DNA of 52,890 bases from Armatimonadota bacterium (GTDB lineage: Bacteria > Cloacimonadota > Cloacimonadia > Cloacimonadales > TCS61), in assembly GCA_013203665.1 (NCBI GenBank), contig JABMPU010000183.1:1-52890 (forward strand), read 5' to 3'. Both the position numbers and the translations under genes were made by a program. Positions within the stretch are counted from its first letter, which is position 1. Each line of letters opens with the position of its first letter. The notes below the pieces were generated by a model. It made no database searches and had not been told where the DNA came from. It saw nothing but the letters and a program-made list of their open reading frames with translations. Below, piece by piece: positions 16,721 to 26,230 of the stretch.

Positions 16721-17833
16721 ATGAGTTTAATCCGCTTCAATAATGAACAAAAAATGATTAGGGATGAATTTAGAAAATTCGCTACTTCTGAACTCGAACC
16801 TATTGCTGAAGAGATCGAAAAAAATGCAATTTTCCCAAAAGAAATCGTCAATAAATTATCTGAATTAGGTTTGTTAGGTCTGATAATTCCGGAAAAATAC
16901 GGTGGAGTTGAATTAGATGTAACCAGCCTGTGCATTGCTGTTGAGGAAATATCTAAAGTCTGTGCTTCTATCGCTACTGTTCTTGTGGTCAACAATTGTA
17001 TGGTTGCCTATCCTCTGATGAAATATGGTGAAGAAACTCTGAAAGAAAAATATTTGAACAAACTTTCAAATGGTGAAATCGGAGGATTTATTTGCGAACC
17101 GGAATTTGATCTTTCGGAAGAGGAAAATAACTTAAAAGTAGGTGGAAATGATTTAATTTTTTCCGGTCATCGAGAATTTGTTTTAAATGGAGAAGCAGCA
17201 AATTTTTACATAATGCCGATTACTACTCCTGAATACACGAAATATTACATATTTGATAATGACACAAAAGGAATTTTATTGAGCCAAAAAAATCTGCTCG
17301 GTATGCGAGCAGCCGGTTTTATGAATGCTGAATTTCAGGATATGAAATTGAAGAAAGAAACTTGTTTTATTTCTGAGGATAAAAGTGGTAAAATCCAATT
17401 TGAAATAAAAGATTACGCCAATGTTGGCTTTTGTGCGATTTCATTGGGAATTGCTCAAGCTGCCTTGGAAACCTCGATTAAATATTCCAAAGAGCGAGTT
17501 CAATTTGGCAGACCAATCTCAAAATTCCCAATGATCCGGGAAATGCTTGCAGAAATGAAAATTAAAATTGAAACAGCGAGATTACTCGTTTATGATGCAG
17601 CTTCCAAGATTGATAATGGAGAAAATTTTTCGGTTCAATCAAAAATTGCTCGCTTGTATTGCGGAGAGATGGGTGTATTTGTGGGACTTAATGCTATCCA
17701 GGTTCACGGCGGATATGGCTATATGAAGGATTATCCTTTAGAAAGATATTTCAGGGATACTAAAGTTCTCCAACTTTTGGAAGCATCTCCCAGAGTTTTT
17801 AAATCTCAAATTGCTGGAGAGTTATTAAAATGA
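16721..17833 (+). CDS. Divergent acyl-CoA dehydrogenase family protein
   Basis: A 370-residue protein with the overall acyl-CoA dehydrogenase fold: N-terminal helical domain with LGLLGLIIPEKYGGVELDV, C-terminal domain with YSKERVQFGRPISKFPMI and QVHGGYGYMKDYPLERYFRD. The FAD/substrate loop that reads TEPNAGSD in the two neighbours is ICEPEFDLSEEE here. The C-terminal EGTSEIQ is EASPRVFK, so a Glu is kept at the usual base position but its surroundings are lost. It may be a low-activity or non-catalytic partner of the following dehydrogenases, or act on an unusual acyl group. Its stop overlaps the next ATG (ATGA), indicating tight co-expression. Confidence 0.8.
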   Translation: MSLIRFNNEQKMIRDEFRKFATSELEPIAEEIEKNAIFPKEIVNKLSELGLLGLIIPEKYGGVELDVTSLCIAVEEISKVCASIATVLVVNNCMVAYPLMKYGEETLKEKYLNKLSNGEIGGFICEPEFDLSEEENNLKVGGNDLIFSGHREFVLNGEAANFYIMPITTPEYTKYYIFDNDTKGILLSQKNLLGMRAAGFMNAEFQDMKLKKETCFISEDKSGKIQFEIKDYANVGFCAISLGIAQAALETSIKYSKERVQFGRPISKFPMIREMLAEMKIKIETARLLVYDAASKIDNGENFSVQSKIARLYCGEMGVFVGLNAIQVHGGYGYMKDYPLERYFRDTKVLQLLEASPRVFKSQIAGELLK

Positions 17834-18966
17834 TATTAAGCGATAAACATCTTAAATTCAGAGAAAAAGTCAGGCAATTCGCTGATGAAGTAGTTGCACC
17901 AAGAGCAATTGAACTCGATCTAAACAGCGAATTCCCTCATGATTTAGTGAAAAAAATGGGAAAGATGGGTCTTTATGGATTGTATGTTCCTGAAAAATTT
18001 GGAGGTTCCGGTAAAGACACTCTTTCTTATGCTATCGCAGTAGAAGAAGTAAGCCGTGCCTGCGGTTCAACCGGAATTTTTCTTGCAGCTCATACTTCTC
18101 TTGCTGTGTCTCCAATATATCTTGCAGGTAATGAATTCCAAAAACAGAAATGGCTTATTCCTCTCGCAAAAGGTGAAAAGATAGGTTCTTTCGGTTTGAC
18201 CGAACCAAATGCTGGTAGTGATGCATCCGGAACACGAACTATAGCCAAACTTGTTAATGATGAATATATCATAAATGGTGATAAATGTTTTATAACTTCC
18301 GGGCATGTTTCTGATATTATCGTAATTACCGCAACCAAAGATCCCTCTTTAGGATACAAGGGAATTTCTGCTTTCGTGGTCGAAAAAGGAACTCCTGGTT
18401 TTTCTCCGGGAAAAGAAGAAGATAAATTGGGATTAAGAGGTTCCATAACTTCTGAACTGATTTTTGAAGACTGTAAAATACCTAAAGAAAATTTATTGGG
18501 AAAAGAAGGAGATGGTTTTAAGATATTTATGCAAACCCTTGATGGCGGCAGGATTTCTATTGGTGCTCTTGCTTTGGGAATTGCTCAAGGGGCTCTTGAA
18601 CACACGATTAAGTTTGTGAGAGCTAATACTATTTCAGGGAAACCACTTTACAAAGAGCAATCCATCCAATCAAAGATCGCAGAAATCGGAACTGAGATCG
18701 AAGCTGCCCGATTACTCATTTATCAAGCTGCCGAACTGAAAGATGCGGGGAAACCTTTAACTAAAGTAGCTGCGATGGGGAAATATTATGCTTCGCTTAT
18801 CGGCATGAAAGCAACTAATACTGCCATCGAAATTCATGGGATGTTGGGTCTGACCAAAAAATATCCTGTTGAACGATTTATTCGCGATGAGAAACTTATG
18901 GAAATCGGGGAAGGAACTTCCGAAATCCAGAAAATTGTAATTGCCAGAGAAATATTAGGAAAATAA
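17830..18966 (+). CDS. Acyl-CoA dehydrogenase
   Basis: A 378-residue flavoprotein that oxidises an acyl-CoA at the alpha-beta bond and passes electrons to Etf. All family signatures are intact: GSFGLTEPNAGSDASGTRT (FAD and substrate loop), ITSGHVSDIIVI, the Arg/Gln FAD contacts, and MEIGEGTSEIQKIVIAREIL at the C-terminus with the Glu of the catalytic region. It overlaps the preceding gene by four bases and is followed 22 bases later by another dehydrogenase. In this cluster isovaleryl-CoA, isobutyryl-CoA and butyryl-CoA are the likely substrates among the three paralogues; which one takes which cannot be settled here. Confidence 0.9.
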   Translation: MILSDKHLKFREKVRQFADEVVAPRAIELDLNSEFPHDLVKKMGKMGLYGLYVPEKFGGSGKDTLSYAIAVEEVSRACGSTGIFLAAHTSLAVSPIYLAGNEFQKQKWLIPLAKGEKIGSFGLTEPNAGSDASGTRTIAKLVNDEYIINGDKCFITSGHVSDIIVITATKDPSLGYKGISAFVVEKGTPGFSPGKEEDKLGLRGSITSELIFEDCKIPKENLLGKEGDGFKIFMQTLDGGRISIGALALGIAQGALEHTIKFVRANTISGKPLYKEQSIQSKIAEIGTEIEAARLLIYQAAELKDAGKPLTKVAAMGKYYASLIGMKATNTAIEIHGMLGLTKKYPVERFIRDEKLMEIGEGTSEIQKIVIAREILGK

Positions 18967-18988
18967 AAAATTTTGGAAAGGAGAAATA

Positions 18989-20131
18989 ATGAACTTCGCA
19001 TTATCTAATGATCAAAAGATGTTAAGAGATGAAGTCAGGAAATTTGCAGAAAATGAGCTGGCACCTATTGCTCCTGAAATCGACATTTCGGGTGAATTTC
19101 CCAAAGAGAGCATCAAGAAACTTGCTGAAATGGGATTACTCGGTATCGTGGTTCCGGAAAAATACGGTGGTTCAGAATTTGATTTTGTTTCCCTGGCTAT
19201 TGCAATAGAAGAAATTTCCCGAGCCTGCGCTTCAACCGGTGTTATCACTGCTGTTAATAATTCTCTTACAACATATCCAATTTTGAAATTCGGAAATGAA
19301 GAACAGAAAGAAAAATATCTTCCTGACCTTTGTTCTGGAAAAAAGATAGGAGCAATTGGTATTACAGAACCAAACGCAGGTTCTGACGTAGCTGCCATGG
19401 AAACTACAGCGGTATTGGATGAAGATCATTATATTTTAAACGGAGCAAAAAGATTTATTACAAATGGAACTGAAGCTGGTATCTTTGTTGTTTTTGCATA
19501 TACGAATAAAGAACTTAAACATAAAGGAATTACAGCATTCATCGTTGAGCGGGATACTCCTGGTTTTTCTCTGGGAAAACACGAAGATTTGATGGGAATA
19601 AGAGCAACCGGAAACTGCGAATTGGTCTTTGAAGACTGCAAAATTCCCAAAGAAAATTTATTAGGAGAATTAGGGCAGGGTTTCTTTATTTGTATGAACA
19701 CACTCGATGTTTCCCGTATCGATATCGGTGCACAAGCAGTTGGGATTTCTCAAGCAGCTTTAGATGAAGCTGTAAAATACTCTAAAGAACGAGTGACTTT
19801 TGGAAAACCAATATGCAAATTTGGAATGATCCAGAATATGCTGGCTGAGATGGCTACTCAGATTCACGCAGCCAGAATGCTCGTTTATTATGCCGCCTGG
19901 TGCAAAGATGCGGGAATAAAAAGATTTTCCAAGGAAGCAGCTATGGCAAAATATTATGCTGCAAATATTTCTGTGGATGTAACCAGAAAAGCAGTTCAGA
20001 TCTTTGGTGGTTATGGCTACACAAAAGATTATCCGGTGGAAAGATTTTACCGTGATGCAAAGATTCTGGAATTATACGAAGGTACTTCTGAAATCCAGAA
20101 ATTAGTTATTGCCAATGAGTTGGTGAGATAA
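18989..20131 (+). CDS. Acyl-CoA dehydrogenase (butyryl-CoA dehydrogenase type)
   Basis: A 380-residue complete acyl-CoA dehydrogenase, the most typical short-chain form of the three: GAIGITEPNAGSDVAAMET, LNGAKRFITNGTEAGIFVV, GIRATGNCELVFEDCKIP, QIFGGYGYTKDYPVERFYRD and LELYEGTSEIQKLVIANEL with the catalytic Glu. These fit butyryl-CoA dehydrogenase, which would act on butyryl-CoA made by the B12 mutase encoded downstream. AAAGGAG precedes the ATG. It is followed by a repeat-filled gap and then etfBA, its expected electron acceptor. Confidence 0.9.
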   Translation: MNFALSNDQKMLRDEVRKFAENELAPIAPEIDISGEFPKESIKKLAEMGLLGIVVPEKYGGSEFDFVSLAIAIEEISRACASTGVITAVNNSLTTYPILKFGNEEQKEKYLPDLCSGKKIGAIGITEPNAGSDVAAMETTAVLDEDHYILNGAKRFITNGTEAGIFVVFAYTNKELKHKGITAFIVERDTPGFSLGKHEDLMGIRATGNCELVFEDCKIPKENLLGELGQGFFICMNTLDVSRIDIGAQAVGISQAALDEAVKYSKERVTFGKPICKFGMIQNMLAEMATQIHAARMLVYYAAWCKDAGIKRFSKEAAMAKYYAANISVDVTRKAVQIFGGYGYTKDYPVERFYRDAKILELYEGTSEIQKLVIANELVR

Positions 20132-20133
20132 TT

Positions 20134-20296
20134 CATTGAGGAAAACAGAGTCATTGATGTAAACTGATTTAAATTGATGAAGACAGATTATGAACTAATC
20201 ATTATTTTTGATTTACCTGTTTAAATCAAAAAATAGTCAGTCTCAATGAATAATTCTTTTCAGTCTCTCTCAATTATTTCAGTCTAACTCAATGAT
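20134..20296. repeat. Intergenic repeat cluster, ATTGATGTAAACTGA family
   Basis: Forward words such as CATTGAGGAAAACAGAG (20134), CATTGATGTAAACTGA (20152) and ATTGATGAAGACAGA (20173) are followed by inverted versions such as AGTCAGTCTCAATGA (20235) and CAGTCTAACTCAATGAT (20280). The gap can therefore fold into a long imperfect hairpin between the dehydrogenase and etfB. The same words recur in at least six other gaps of the cluster. Confidence 0.65.
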
Positions 20297-20318
20297 ATAA
20301 AAATAAAAGGAGGTTATT

Positions 20319-21092
20319 TTGGATATAATAGTTTGTATAAAAAGAGTTCCCCAAACTGCTGAAGCAGAAGTATCCATCGATTCTACGGGAAAAAGCATTC
20401 AGAAAGACAGATTAACTTTTGATATGAATGAATCTGATACTTATGCCCTGGAAGAAGCAGTTTTACTCAAAGAAAAATTTGAAGGAAATATTACTGTTCT
20501 CTCACTAGGTTATCCTGATACTGATGATACACTTAGAATTGCTTTAGCAAAAGGTGCAGATAACGCCATAAGAATTAAAGCTGAAAATTTTGAAAACCCA
20601 GATGCTTTTCAAACTGCTCAGATATTAAAATCAGTGATAAAAACTATTAATTTTGATATAATTTTAACAGGTTGTATTGCTACTGATGATGCTTATTCTC
20701 AAATTGGAGTAACTTTAGCTGAACTACTTGAAATTCCTCATGCTGCTTTAGTTATCAAGGTTGATGCGAATGAACAAAGAACTCATGTTCATCGTGAACT
20801 TGAAGAAGGTCTTATTGAGCATCTGGATATTAAATTGCCAGCTTTACTCACAATTCTAACCGGAATCAATGAACCCAGATATGCATCCTTGATTGCAATT
20901 CGAAGAGCTGCAAAAAAAGAGATTCAACAACTTGGAAAAGAAAATATAGAACTTGAAGATTTAGTAATAAATTCGGTGATTGAAGAATTATATGTTCCGC
21001 CAGTCACAAAACAGGTCGAAATTCTAACTGGAAGTCCATCTGAAACAGCTACAAAACTTGCTGGAATTGTTAAAGAAAAAGGATTGATTTGA
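20319..21092 (+). CDS. etfB: Electron transfer flavoprotein beta subunit
   Basis: A 257-residue EtfB, half of the soluble flavoprotein that accepts electrons from acyl-CoA dehydrogenases. It begins at TTG 20319 behind AAAGGAGG. Typical blocks are IVCIKRVPQTAEAEV, FDMNESDTYALEEAV, VLSLGYPDTDDTLRIALAKGAD and ILTGCIATDDAYSQIGVTLAELL, plus the C-terminal LPALLTILTGINEPRYASL. etfA follows 10 bases after its stop codon. The order dehydrogenase-etfB-etfA-hdrA-hdrBC suggests one electron route. Whether this Etf bifurcates electrons cannot be told by eye. Confidence 0.92.
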   Translation: MDIIVCIKRVPQTAEAEVSIDSTGKSIQKDRLTFDMNESDTYALEEAVLLKEKFEGNITVLSLGYPDTDDTLRIALAKGADNAIRIKAENFENPDAFQTAQILKSVIKTINFDIILTGCIATDDAYSQIGVTLAELLEIPHAALVIKVDANEQRTHVHRELEEGLIEHLDIKLPALLTILTGINEPRYASLIAIRRAAKKEIQQLGKENIELEDLVINSVIEELYVPPVTKQVEILTGSPSETATKLAGIVKEKGLI

Positions 21093-21102
21093 GGAGGTTG
21101 AA

Positions 21103-22074
21103 ATGACAGAATTATTTGTATTAATTGAACATAGAAAAGGTGAAATTAGAGATATAAGCTTCGAGCTTTTAACCTGTGCAAAAAAGATTGCAGAAAAAGA
21201 GAATCTTAATGTCACAGCTTTACTATTAGGCTCGAAAACTGATCAAATAATTGACAAAATAAAAAATTATGCTCACAAGATTTATCTTTTTGATGATCCT
21301 GTTTTCGAAAATTTCAATTCCGAAATCTACCAGAAAAACCTGTCAGATATAATCAAAAAAGAATCTCCTTTATTAACTCTCATTGGTCATACAGCATTTG
21401 GAATGGACCTTTGTCCTGCCTTAGCAACCGAATTAAATATTCCTTTTTCCACTGATTGTTTGAACTTAACATTTGAAGACAAGAAACTGAAAGTCACCAG
21501 GCAAATGTTTGATGGAAAATTGAACACTCATGAAATTCTAAGAGAAAATCCATCTTATATTATTACAATACGTGCAGGCAGTTTTCCTGCCGTAGAAGGT
21601 AATTTTAATGCTGAAATTGTTAAACTGAGTCCAAAAGAAACAACAGAGCCTGAATATAGAAAATTTGTGGAATATATTGAAGCTGCTATCGGTGATGTAG
21701 ATATCACAAAATCTGATGTGGTGATAGGAATTGGCAGAGGAATTCGAGAGCAGGAAAACCTTGAAATGATCGAAGAATTGGCGGCATCAATCGGCGGAGT
21801 AGTTGGATGTTCCCGACCCATTGTCGATGCAGACTGGCTTCCCAAAGACAGACAGGTTGGTTCTTCAGGAAAAATAGTGAAACCAAAACTCTATATTGCA
21901 ATTGGAATTTCTGGTGCTTTCCAGCATGTTATGGGAATGAAGAACTCGGATACAATAATTGCCATCAATAAAGATCCGAACGCACCAATTTTCAATGAAG
22001 CAGATTACGGGATTGTTGATGATTTGATGAAGGTCGTCCCGATTTTAAAAGAGAAAATACTGGAGATGAAATAG
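21103..22074 (+). CDS. etfA: Electron transfer flavoprotein alpha subunit
   Basis: A 323-residue EtfA. The C-terminal FAD-binding domain is clear: GIGRGIREQENLEMIEELA, VGCSRPIVDADWLPKDRQVG, and VKPKLYIAIGISGAFQHVMG with the SGAxQH flavin motif, followed by DTIIAINKDPNAPIF. The N-terminal domain is shorter and more diverged. It pairs with EtfB upstream. A GAGGAGG site precedes the ATG and the HdrA-like gene starts four bases after the stop, so all three are likely cotranslated. Confidence 0.92.
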   Translation: MTELFVLIEHRKGEIRDISFELLTCAKKIAEKENLNVTALLLGSKTDQIIDKIKNYAHKIYLFDDPVFENFNSEIYQKNLSDIIKKESPLLTLIGHTAFGMDLCPALATELNIPFSTDCLNLTFEDKKLKVTRQMFDGKLNTHEILRENPSYIITIRAGSFPAVEGNFNAEIVKLSPKETTEPEYRKFVEYIEAAIGDVDITKSDVVIGIGRGIREQENLEMIEELAASIGGVVGCSRPIVDADWLPKDRQVGSSGKIVKPKLYIAIGISGAFQHVMGMKNSDTIIAINKDPNAPIFNEADYGIVDDLMKVVPILKEKILEMK

Positions 22075-22077
22075 AAA

Positions 22078-24057
22078 TTGAAAACAATCGGTGTATTCGT
22101 CTGTCATTGTGGTAGAAATATTAGCTCAACTGTCAATATCAATGAGGTTGTTGAGGAAATAAAAAAATATCCAGGAGTTGCTTTTTGCACTGATTATACA
22201 TATATGTGTTCTGATCCGGGACAGGACTTAATTAAAAAAAGCATAAAAGAAAAAAAGTTGGATGGGATTGTTATAGCTGCCTGTTCCCCATCTCTTCATG
22301 AATTAACTTTCAGAAATACTGCGGAAAAAGCAGGTTTAAATCCTTACCTTACTGAAGTTGCAAATATCAGAGAACAATGCAGTTGGGTTCATTCAGAAAT
22401 AAAAGAAGCAACTCCTAAGGCAATTAGTATAATTGAATCGATAATTGAAAAAACAAAACTGAATGAATCTCTTTCTCCTGTAAAAGTTAAAGTAAACCCA
22501 AAGGCTCTGGTAATTGGTGGAGGTATTGCCGGTATACAGACATCACTGGATATTGCCAATTCAGGTCACAAAGTGATCTTAATAGAAAAAAATCCATCAA
22601 TCGGTGGGCACATGTCTCAACTATCAGAAACCTTCCCAACCCTGGATTGTTCTCAATGTATATTAACTCCCAAAATGGTTGAAGTTTCCCAACATGAAAA
22701 TATCAACTTATTTGTTTACTCGGAATTAGAAGAGATTTCCGGAAGTGTTGGAAATTTCAAAATCAAGATCAGAAGGAAAGCATCTTACGTAGATAACAGT
22801 AAATGTACAGGTTGCGGTGTTTGCAGCGAAAAATGCCCGGTGAGTGTAGATTCAAAATTTGATGAGGGTTTGGGAAAAAGAAAAGCTATCTATTCCCCAT
22901 TCCCGCAAGCTGTTCCCAATAAACCTGTTATAGATAAAGAACATTGCATCTTTTTTTTGAAAGATGGAAAGTGCGGTGTTTGTCAAATTGTGTGCACTTT
23001 GAATGCTATTGATTTCAAACAAAAAGATGAGATAATTGAAGAGGAAGTGGGGGCAGTTGTTGTTGCCACAGGATATGAACTCTATCCAATAGAAAACATG
23101 CTCGAGTATGGAGCAGGAAAATATCCCGATGTAATTAATGGATTGCAATTTGAGAGATTACTCTCTGCTTCAGGACCTACTCAGGGGGAAGTTCTACGAC
23201 CTTCCGATAATAAAATTCCAAAAAGAATAGCTTTTATTTCCTGCGTTGGCTCCCGCGATCCTGAACATCATCTTCCCTATTGTTCAAAGATTTGCTGCAT
23301 GTATATGGTCAAACATGCCCTGCTTTATAAAGAACATGTTCCGGATGGTGAAGCTATTGTTTTCTCCATAGATATCAGAACCAGCGGAAAGGATTATGAA
23401 GAATTTCTCACCAGAGCAAAAGAAGATGGAAATATTTTGTACATCAGGGGAAAACCTGCCAGAATAATCAAGCAGGGAGATGATTTGGTTGTCTGGTGCA
23501 TCAATACTCTAACAGGGAAACAACTTCGAGTAGAATGTGATATGGTAGTTCTATCAATGTCAATGGTTCCCTCATCCGGAGCATTGGATCTGGCAAGAAA
23601 ATTAAGAATACATACAAACGATTTCGGCTTTTTCACCGAAGCTCACCCGAAATTACGACCAGTGGAATCACTTGTTCCAGGATTTTACCTGGCAGGCACA
23701 GCCCAAGGACCCAAAGACATTCCGGATACAGTTTCACAGGCATCAGGTGCTGCAGCAAAAGTTATGACTCTTTTTTCCGGCGACGAGATTTCACATTCAC
23801 CGATCATTGCGAGTGTGAACGAAGATTTATGTTCTGGTTGTAGTATTTGTATTGCAACCTGTCCTTATGATGCCAGGAAAATGGATGAGAGAAAAAGAAT
23901 AGTCTCTGTGAATGATATTCTCTGTGAAGGTTGCGGAGCCTGCATCAGTGCCTGTCCCTCAGGAGCTTCACAGCAAAAAAATCTGACTGATAACCAGATT
24001 GATAATATGATAAGAGTACTCCTACATTCCAACGCAGAAGCATTGGAACGAGAATGA
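22078..24057 (+). CDS. hdrA: HdrA-like FAD / multi-[4Fe-4S] protein
   Basis: A 659-residue homologue of heterodisulfide reductase subunit A starting at TTG 22078. In order: an N-terminal domain with CHCGRN, a Rossmann FAD motif GGGIAGIQ near residue 145, the HdrA cysteine cluster with LDCSQCIL (about 191), a ferredoxin motif CTGCGVCSEKCP (about 243), CGVCQIVC, and two C-terminal [4Fe-4S] motifs CSGCSICIATCP (about 585) and CEGCGACISACP (about 616). HdrA proteins branch or bifurcate electrons at FAD and feed HdrBC. Gene order right after etfA suggests it takes electrons from Etf. There is no methanogen context, so heterodisulfide itself is not the expected substrate. Confidence 0.85.
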   Translation: MKTIGVFVCHCGRNISSTVNINEVVEEIKKYPGVAFCTDYTYMCSDPGQDLIKKSIKEKKLDGIVIAACSPSLHELTFRNTAEKAGLNPYLTEVANIREQCSWVHSEIKEATPKAISIIESIIEKTKLNESLSPVKVKVNPKALVIGGGIAGIQTSLDIANSGHKVILIEKNPSIGGHMSQLSETFPTLDCSQCILTPKMVEVSQHENINLFVYSELEEISGSVGNFKIKIRRKASYVDNSKCTGCGVCSEKCPVSVDSKFDEGLGKRKAIYSPFPQAVPNKPVIDKEHCIFFLKDGKCGVCQIVCTLNAIDFKQKDEIIEEEVGAVVVATGYELYPIENMLEYGAGKYPDVINGLQFERLLSASGPTQGEVLRPSDNKIPKRIAFISCVGSRDPEHHLPYCSKICCMYMVKHALLYKEHVPDGEAIVFSIDIRTSGKDYEEFLTRAKEDGNILYIRGKPARIIKQGDDLVVWCINTLTGKQLRVECDMVVLSMSMVPSSGALDLARKLRIHTNDFGFFTEAHPKLRPVESLVPGFYLAGTAQGPKDIPDTVSQASGAAAKVMTLFSGDEISHSPIIASVNEDLCSGCSICIATCPYDARKMDERKRIVSVNDILCEGCGACISACPSGASQQKNLTDNQIDNMIRVLLHSNAEALERE

Positions 24058-24074
24058 AAAATTAGAGGATAAAC

Positions 24075-25262
24075 TTGAAAGACAAAAAAAACCTAACAAC
24101 CGAGATCAATCCTGAAATAAGAGATATTCTTGTCGAAATGGGAGCTGAAGACATCTATAAATGTTATCAATGTGGGAAGTGTACAAGTGCATGTCCCTGG
24201 TTCCAGGTTGAAATATATGATTATCCTGTGTACAAGTTCTCGCTTGAAACAGCTTTGGGAGCAGTTGCCAGCAGTGAAGATAAAAAAGAACTGGAAAAAG
24301 AAATCGACCTGATCTATCGCTGTGTTGGTTGTGAAGCTTGTCTTGATCAATGTCCGCACGGTATCAGCACACCAAATATCCTTCGTGCTGCCCGTCGTCT
24401 CCTAGTTGATTTTGGTTCTTATCCCGAAATTTTAAAATCTACAGTTCAAAAAATTCATAATGTGGGGAATCCATTTGGTGAACATAGAGAAAATAGAGCA
24501 GATTGGGCAAAAGGATTAAATGTACCTGATTATCAACAAGGAATGGAATATTTATATTTTCCTTGCTGCCTGCCGGCATACGAAACCAGAAATCAAAAAA
24601 TAGCTCAAGCCACAGTTGGAATTTTACAGAAATGTAAAGTGTCATTTGGAATTCTCGGAGTAAAAGAAACCTGCTGCGGTGAAGTAATAAGAAGGATCGG
24701 AGCTGAAAATATTTTCGAAGAAGTTACCAAATCCAATATTAAAGAATTTGAAAATTCAGGAGTAAAAAAAGTACTCGTCACTTCTCCTCATTGTTTTACT
24801 ACCTTCAAAAACGAGTATCCTGATTTTGGTGCAGATTTTGAAGTTCAGCATACTACCCAATATTTTTCACACCTCATCGATACAGGAAAATTGAAGATCG
24901 ATAAAAGCTTTTATAAAAAAGTAGTTTACCATGATCCTTGTACACTAGGACGTAAAAATAAAATTTATGAAGAGCCAAGAAATATACTGAAAAACATTCT
25001 TGGACTGGAATTCCTGGAAGTAGAAAATTTCAACCGTAATTTAAGTGTGTGTTGTGGAGCAGGAAGTGGCGGCTTATGGTTGGAATGGGAAAAGGAAGAA
25101 CGTATTGTAAATGTCCGTCTTAAACAATTGATGGATACTGGCGCTGACATTATTGCAGTAACCTGTCCATACTGCCTGCAGATGTTTGAAGAAACACTGA
25201 AATCAATGGATGCTGATATAAAAGTTATGGACATTTCCGAGATAATATTTGAATGTTTATAA
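24075..25262 (+). CDS. HdrC-HdrB fusion-like Fe-S oxidoreductase (CCG domains)
   Basis: A 395-residue protein starting at TTG 24075 after AGAGG. The first 100 residues are HdrC-like with CYQCGKCTSACP (about 30) and CVGCEACLDQCP (about 83), two [4Fe-4S] ligand sets. The rest is HdrB-like with two cysteine-rich CCG domains: FPCCLPAYET, ETCCGEVIRR, the block HDPCTLGRKN, and LSVCCGAGSGG, ending in TCPYCLQMF. Such domains carry the non-cubane clusters of HdrB. Together with the HdrA-like protein and Etf it forms a probable soluble electron-transfer module for acyl-CoA oxidation. The final acceptor is not apparent, and no membrane segment is present. Confidence 0.85.
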   Translation: MKDKKNLTTEINPEIRDILVEMGAEDIYKCYQCGKCTSACPWFQVEIYDYPVYKFSLETALGAVASSEDKKELEKEIDLIYRCVGCEACLDQCPHGISTPNILRAARRLLVDFGSYPEILKSTVQKIHNVGNPFGEHRENRADWAKGLNVPDYQQGMEYLYFPCCLPAYETRNQKIAQATVGILQKCKVSFGILGVKETCCGEVIRRIGAENIFEEVTKSNIKEFENSGVKKVLVTSPHCFTTFKNEYPDFGADFEVQHTTQYFSHLIDTGKLKIDKSFYKKVVYHDPCTLGRKNKIYEEPRNILKNILGLEFLEVENFNRNLSVCCGAGSGGLWLEWEKEERIVNVRLKQLMDTGADIIAVTCPYCLQMFEETLKSMDADIKVMDISEIIFECL

Positions 25263-25285
25263 TTTATTAAGGAAGTAAATATTTA

Positions 25286-26230
25286 ATGGAATTATTACAA
25301 AGGTTTCTAAAAGGTGATAAACCAGCAATAGCTCGTGTAATCACAAAAATCGAGAATGGTACTGATCCCAAACTTTTAGAAGAGATCTTTCCCCATACAG
25401 GAAATGCGTATTTCATTGGAATTACAGGACCTCCCGGTGCAGGGAAATCTTCACTTGTAAATGCAATAGTTCCAAAATTATTAGAAAACAATAAAAAAGT
25501 AGGTATTATTGCTGTTGATCCAACTTCTCCTTTTTCCGGTGGAGCTTTGCTCGGTGACAGAATTCGGATGAATGACCTGGCTTTGAATGAAAATGTGTTT
25601 ATCCGGAGTATGGCCACAAGAGGAAGCCTGGGTGGTTTAGCTTCCAAAACAAAAGATATCGCACTGGTTCTGGATGCTGCTGGATTTGATTATGTCTTGA
25701 TCGAAACTGTTGGAGTCGGACAGATCGAACTCGATATTGCACAGGTTTGTGATACAACTGTTGTTGTATTAGTTCCTGAATCCGGTGATGCAATCCAGGC
25801 AATGAAAGCTGGTATTCTGGAAGTTGCAGACATATTGGTTGTTAATAAAGGTGATCGGTCTGGAGCTGATAGATTAATTCTGGAGATGAAATTTGCCTTT
25901 GAATTGAGGGATGAAAAAATTAATTGGCAGATTCCAATCCTAAAAACTGTCGCAATTGAAAACCAGGGAATCGAGAAACTTGCGTCCACAGTTAAATTCC
26001 ACAAAGAATATTTAGAACGAAGTGGAGAAATTGAAATAGAAAGAAAGAATAAATTAGTCTTAAGAGTTAATGAATTGATCGAAGAAAAAATCAAAACTCA
26101 TCTGCATAATTATATCATAGATCAAAAACAATTAAAGAAAATGATAGACAAAGCATACGAACGAAAAATAACTCCTCATTATATTACAGACGAAATTGTT
26201 AAGAAGATGTTTTTGAAGAAGGAGGTCTGA
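25286..26230 (+). CDS. meaB: MeaB/ArgK-type GTPase chaperone of the B12-dependent mutase
   Basis: A 314-residue G3E-family P-loop GTPase that loads and protects adenosylcobalamin in acyl-CoA mutases. Motifs: Walker [18 protein letters not shown] near residue 46, [54 protein letters not shown] (base-sensing and Mg loop), and [11 protein letters not shown] (NKxD). The final base of its TGA is the first base of the mutase ATG, so the partner is certain from context. It replaces the fused G-domain found in IcmF-type mutases. Confidence 0.93.
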   Translation: MELLQRFLKGDKPAIARVITKIENGTDPKLLEEIFPHTGNAYFIGITGPPGAGKSSLVNAIVPKLLENNKKVGIIAVDPTSPFSGGALLGDRIRMNDLALNENVFIRSMATRGSLGGLASKTKDIALVLDAAGFDYVLIETVGVGQIELDIAQVCDTTVVVLVPESGDAIQAMKAGILEVADILVVNKGDRSGADRLILEMKFAFELRDEKINWQIPILKTVAIENQGIEKLASTVKFHKEYLERSGEIEIERKNKLVLRVNELIEEKIKTHLHNYIIDQKQLKKMIDKAYERKITPHYITDEIVKKMFLKKEV

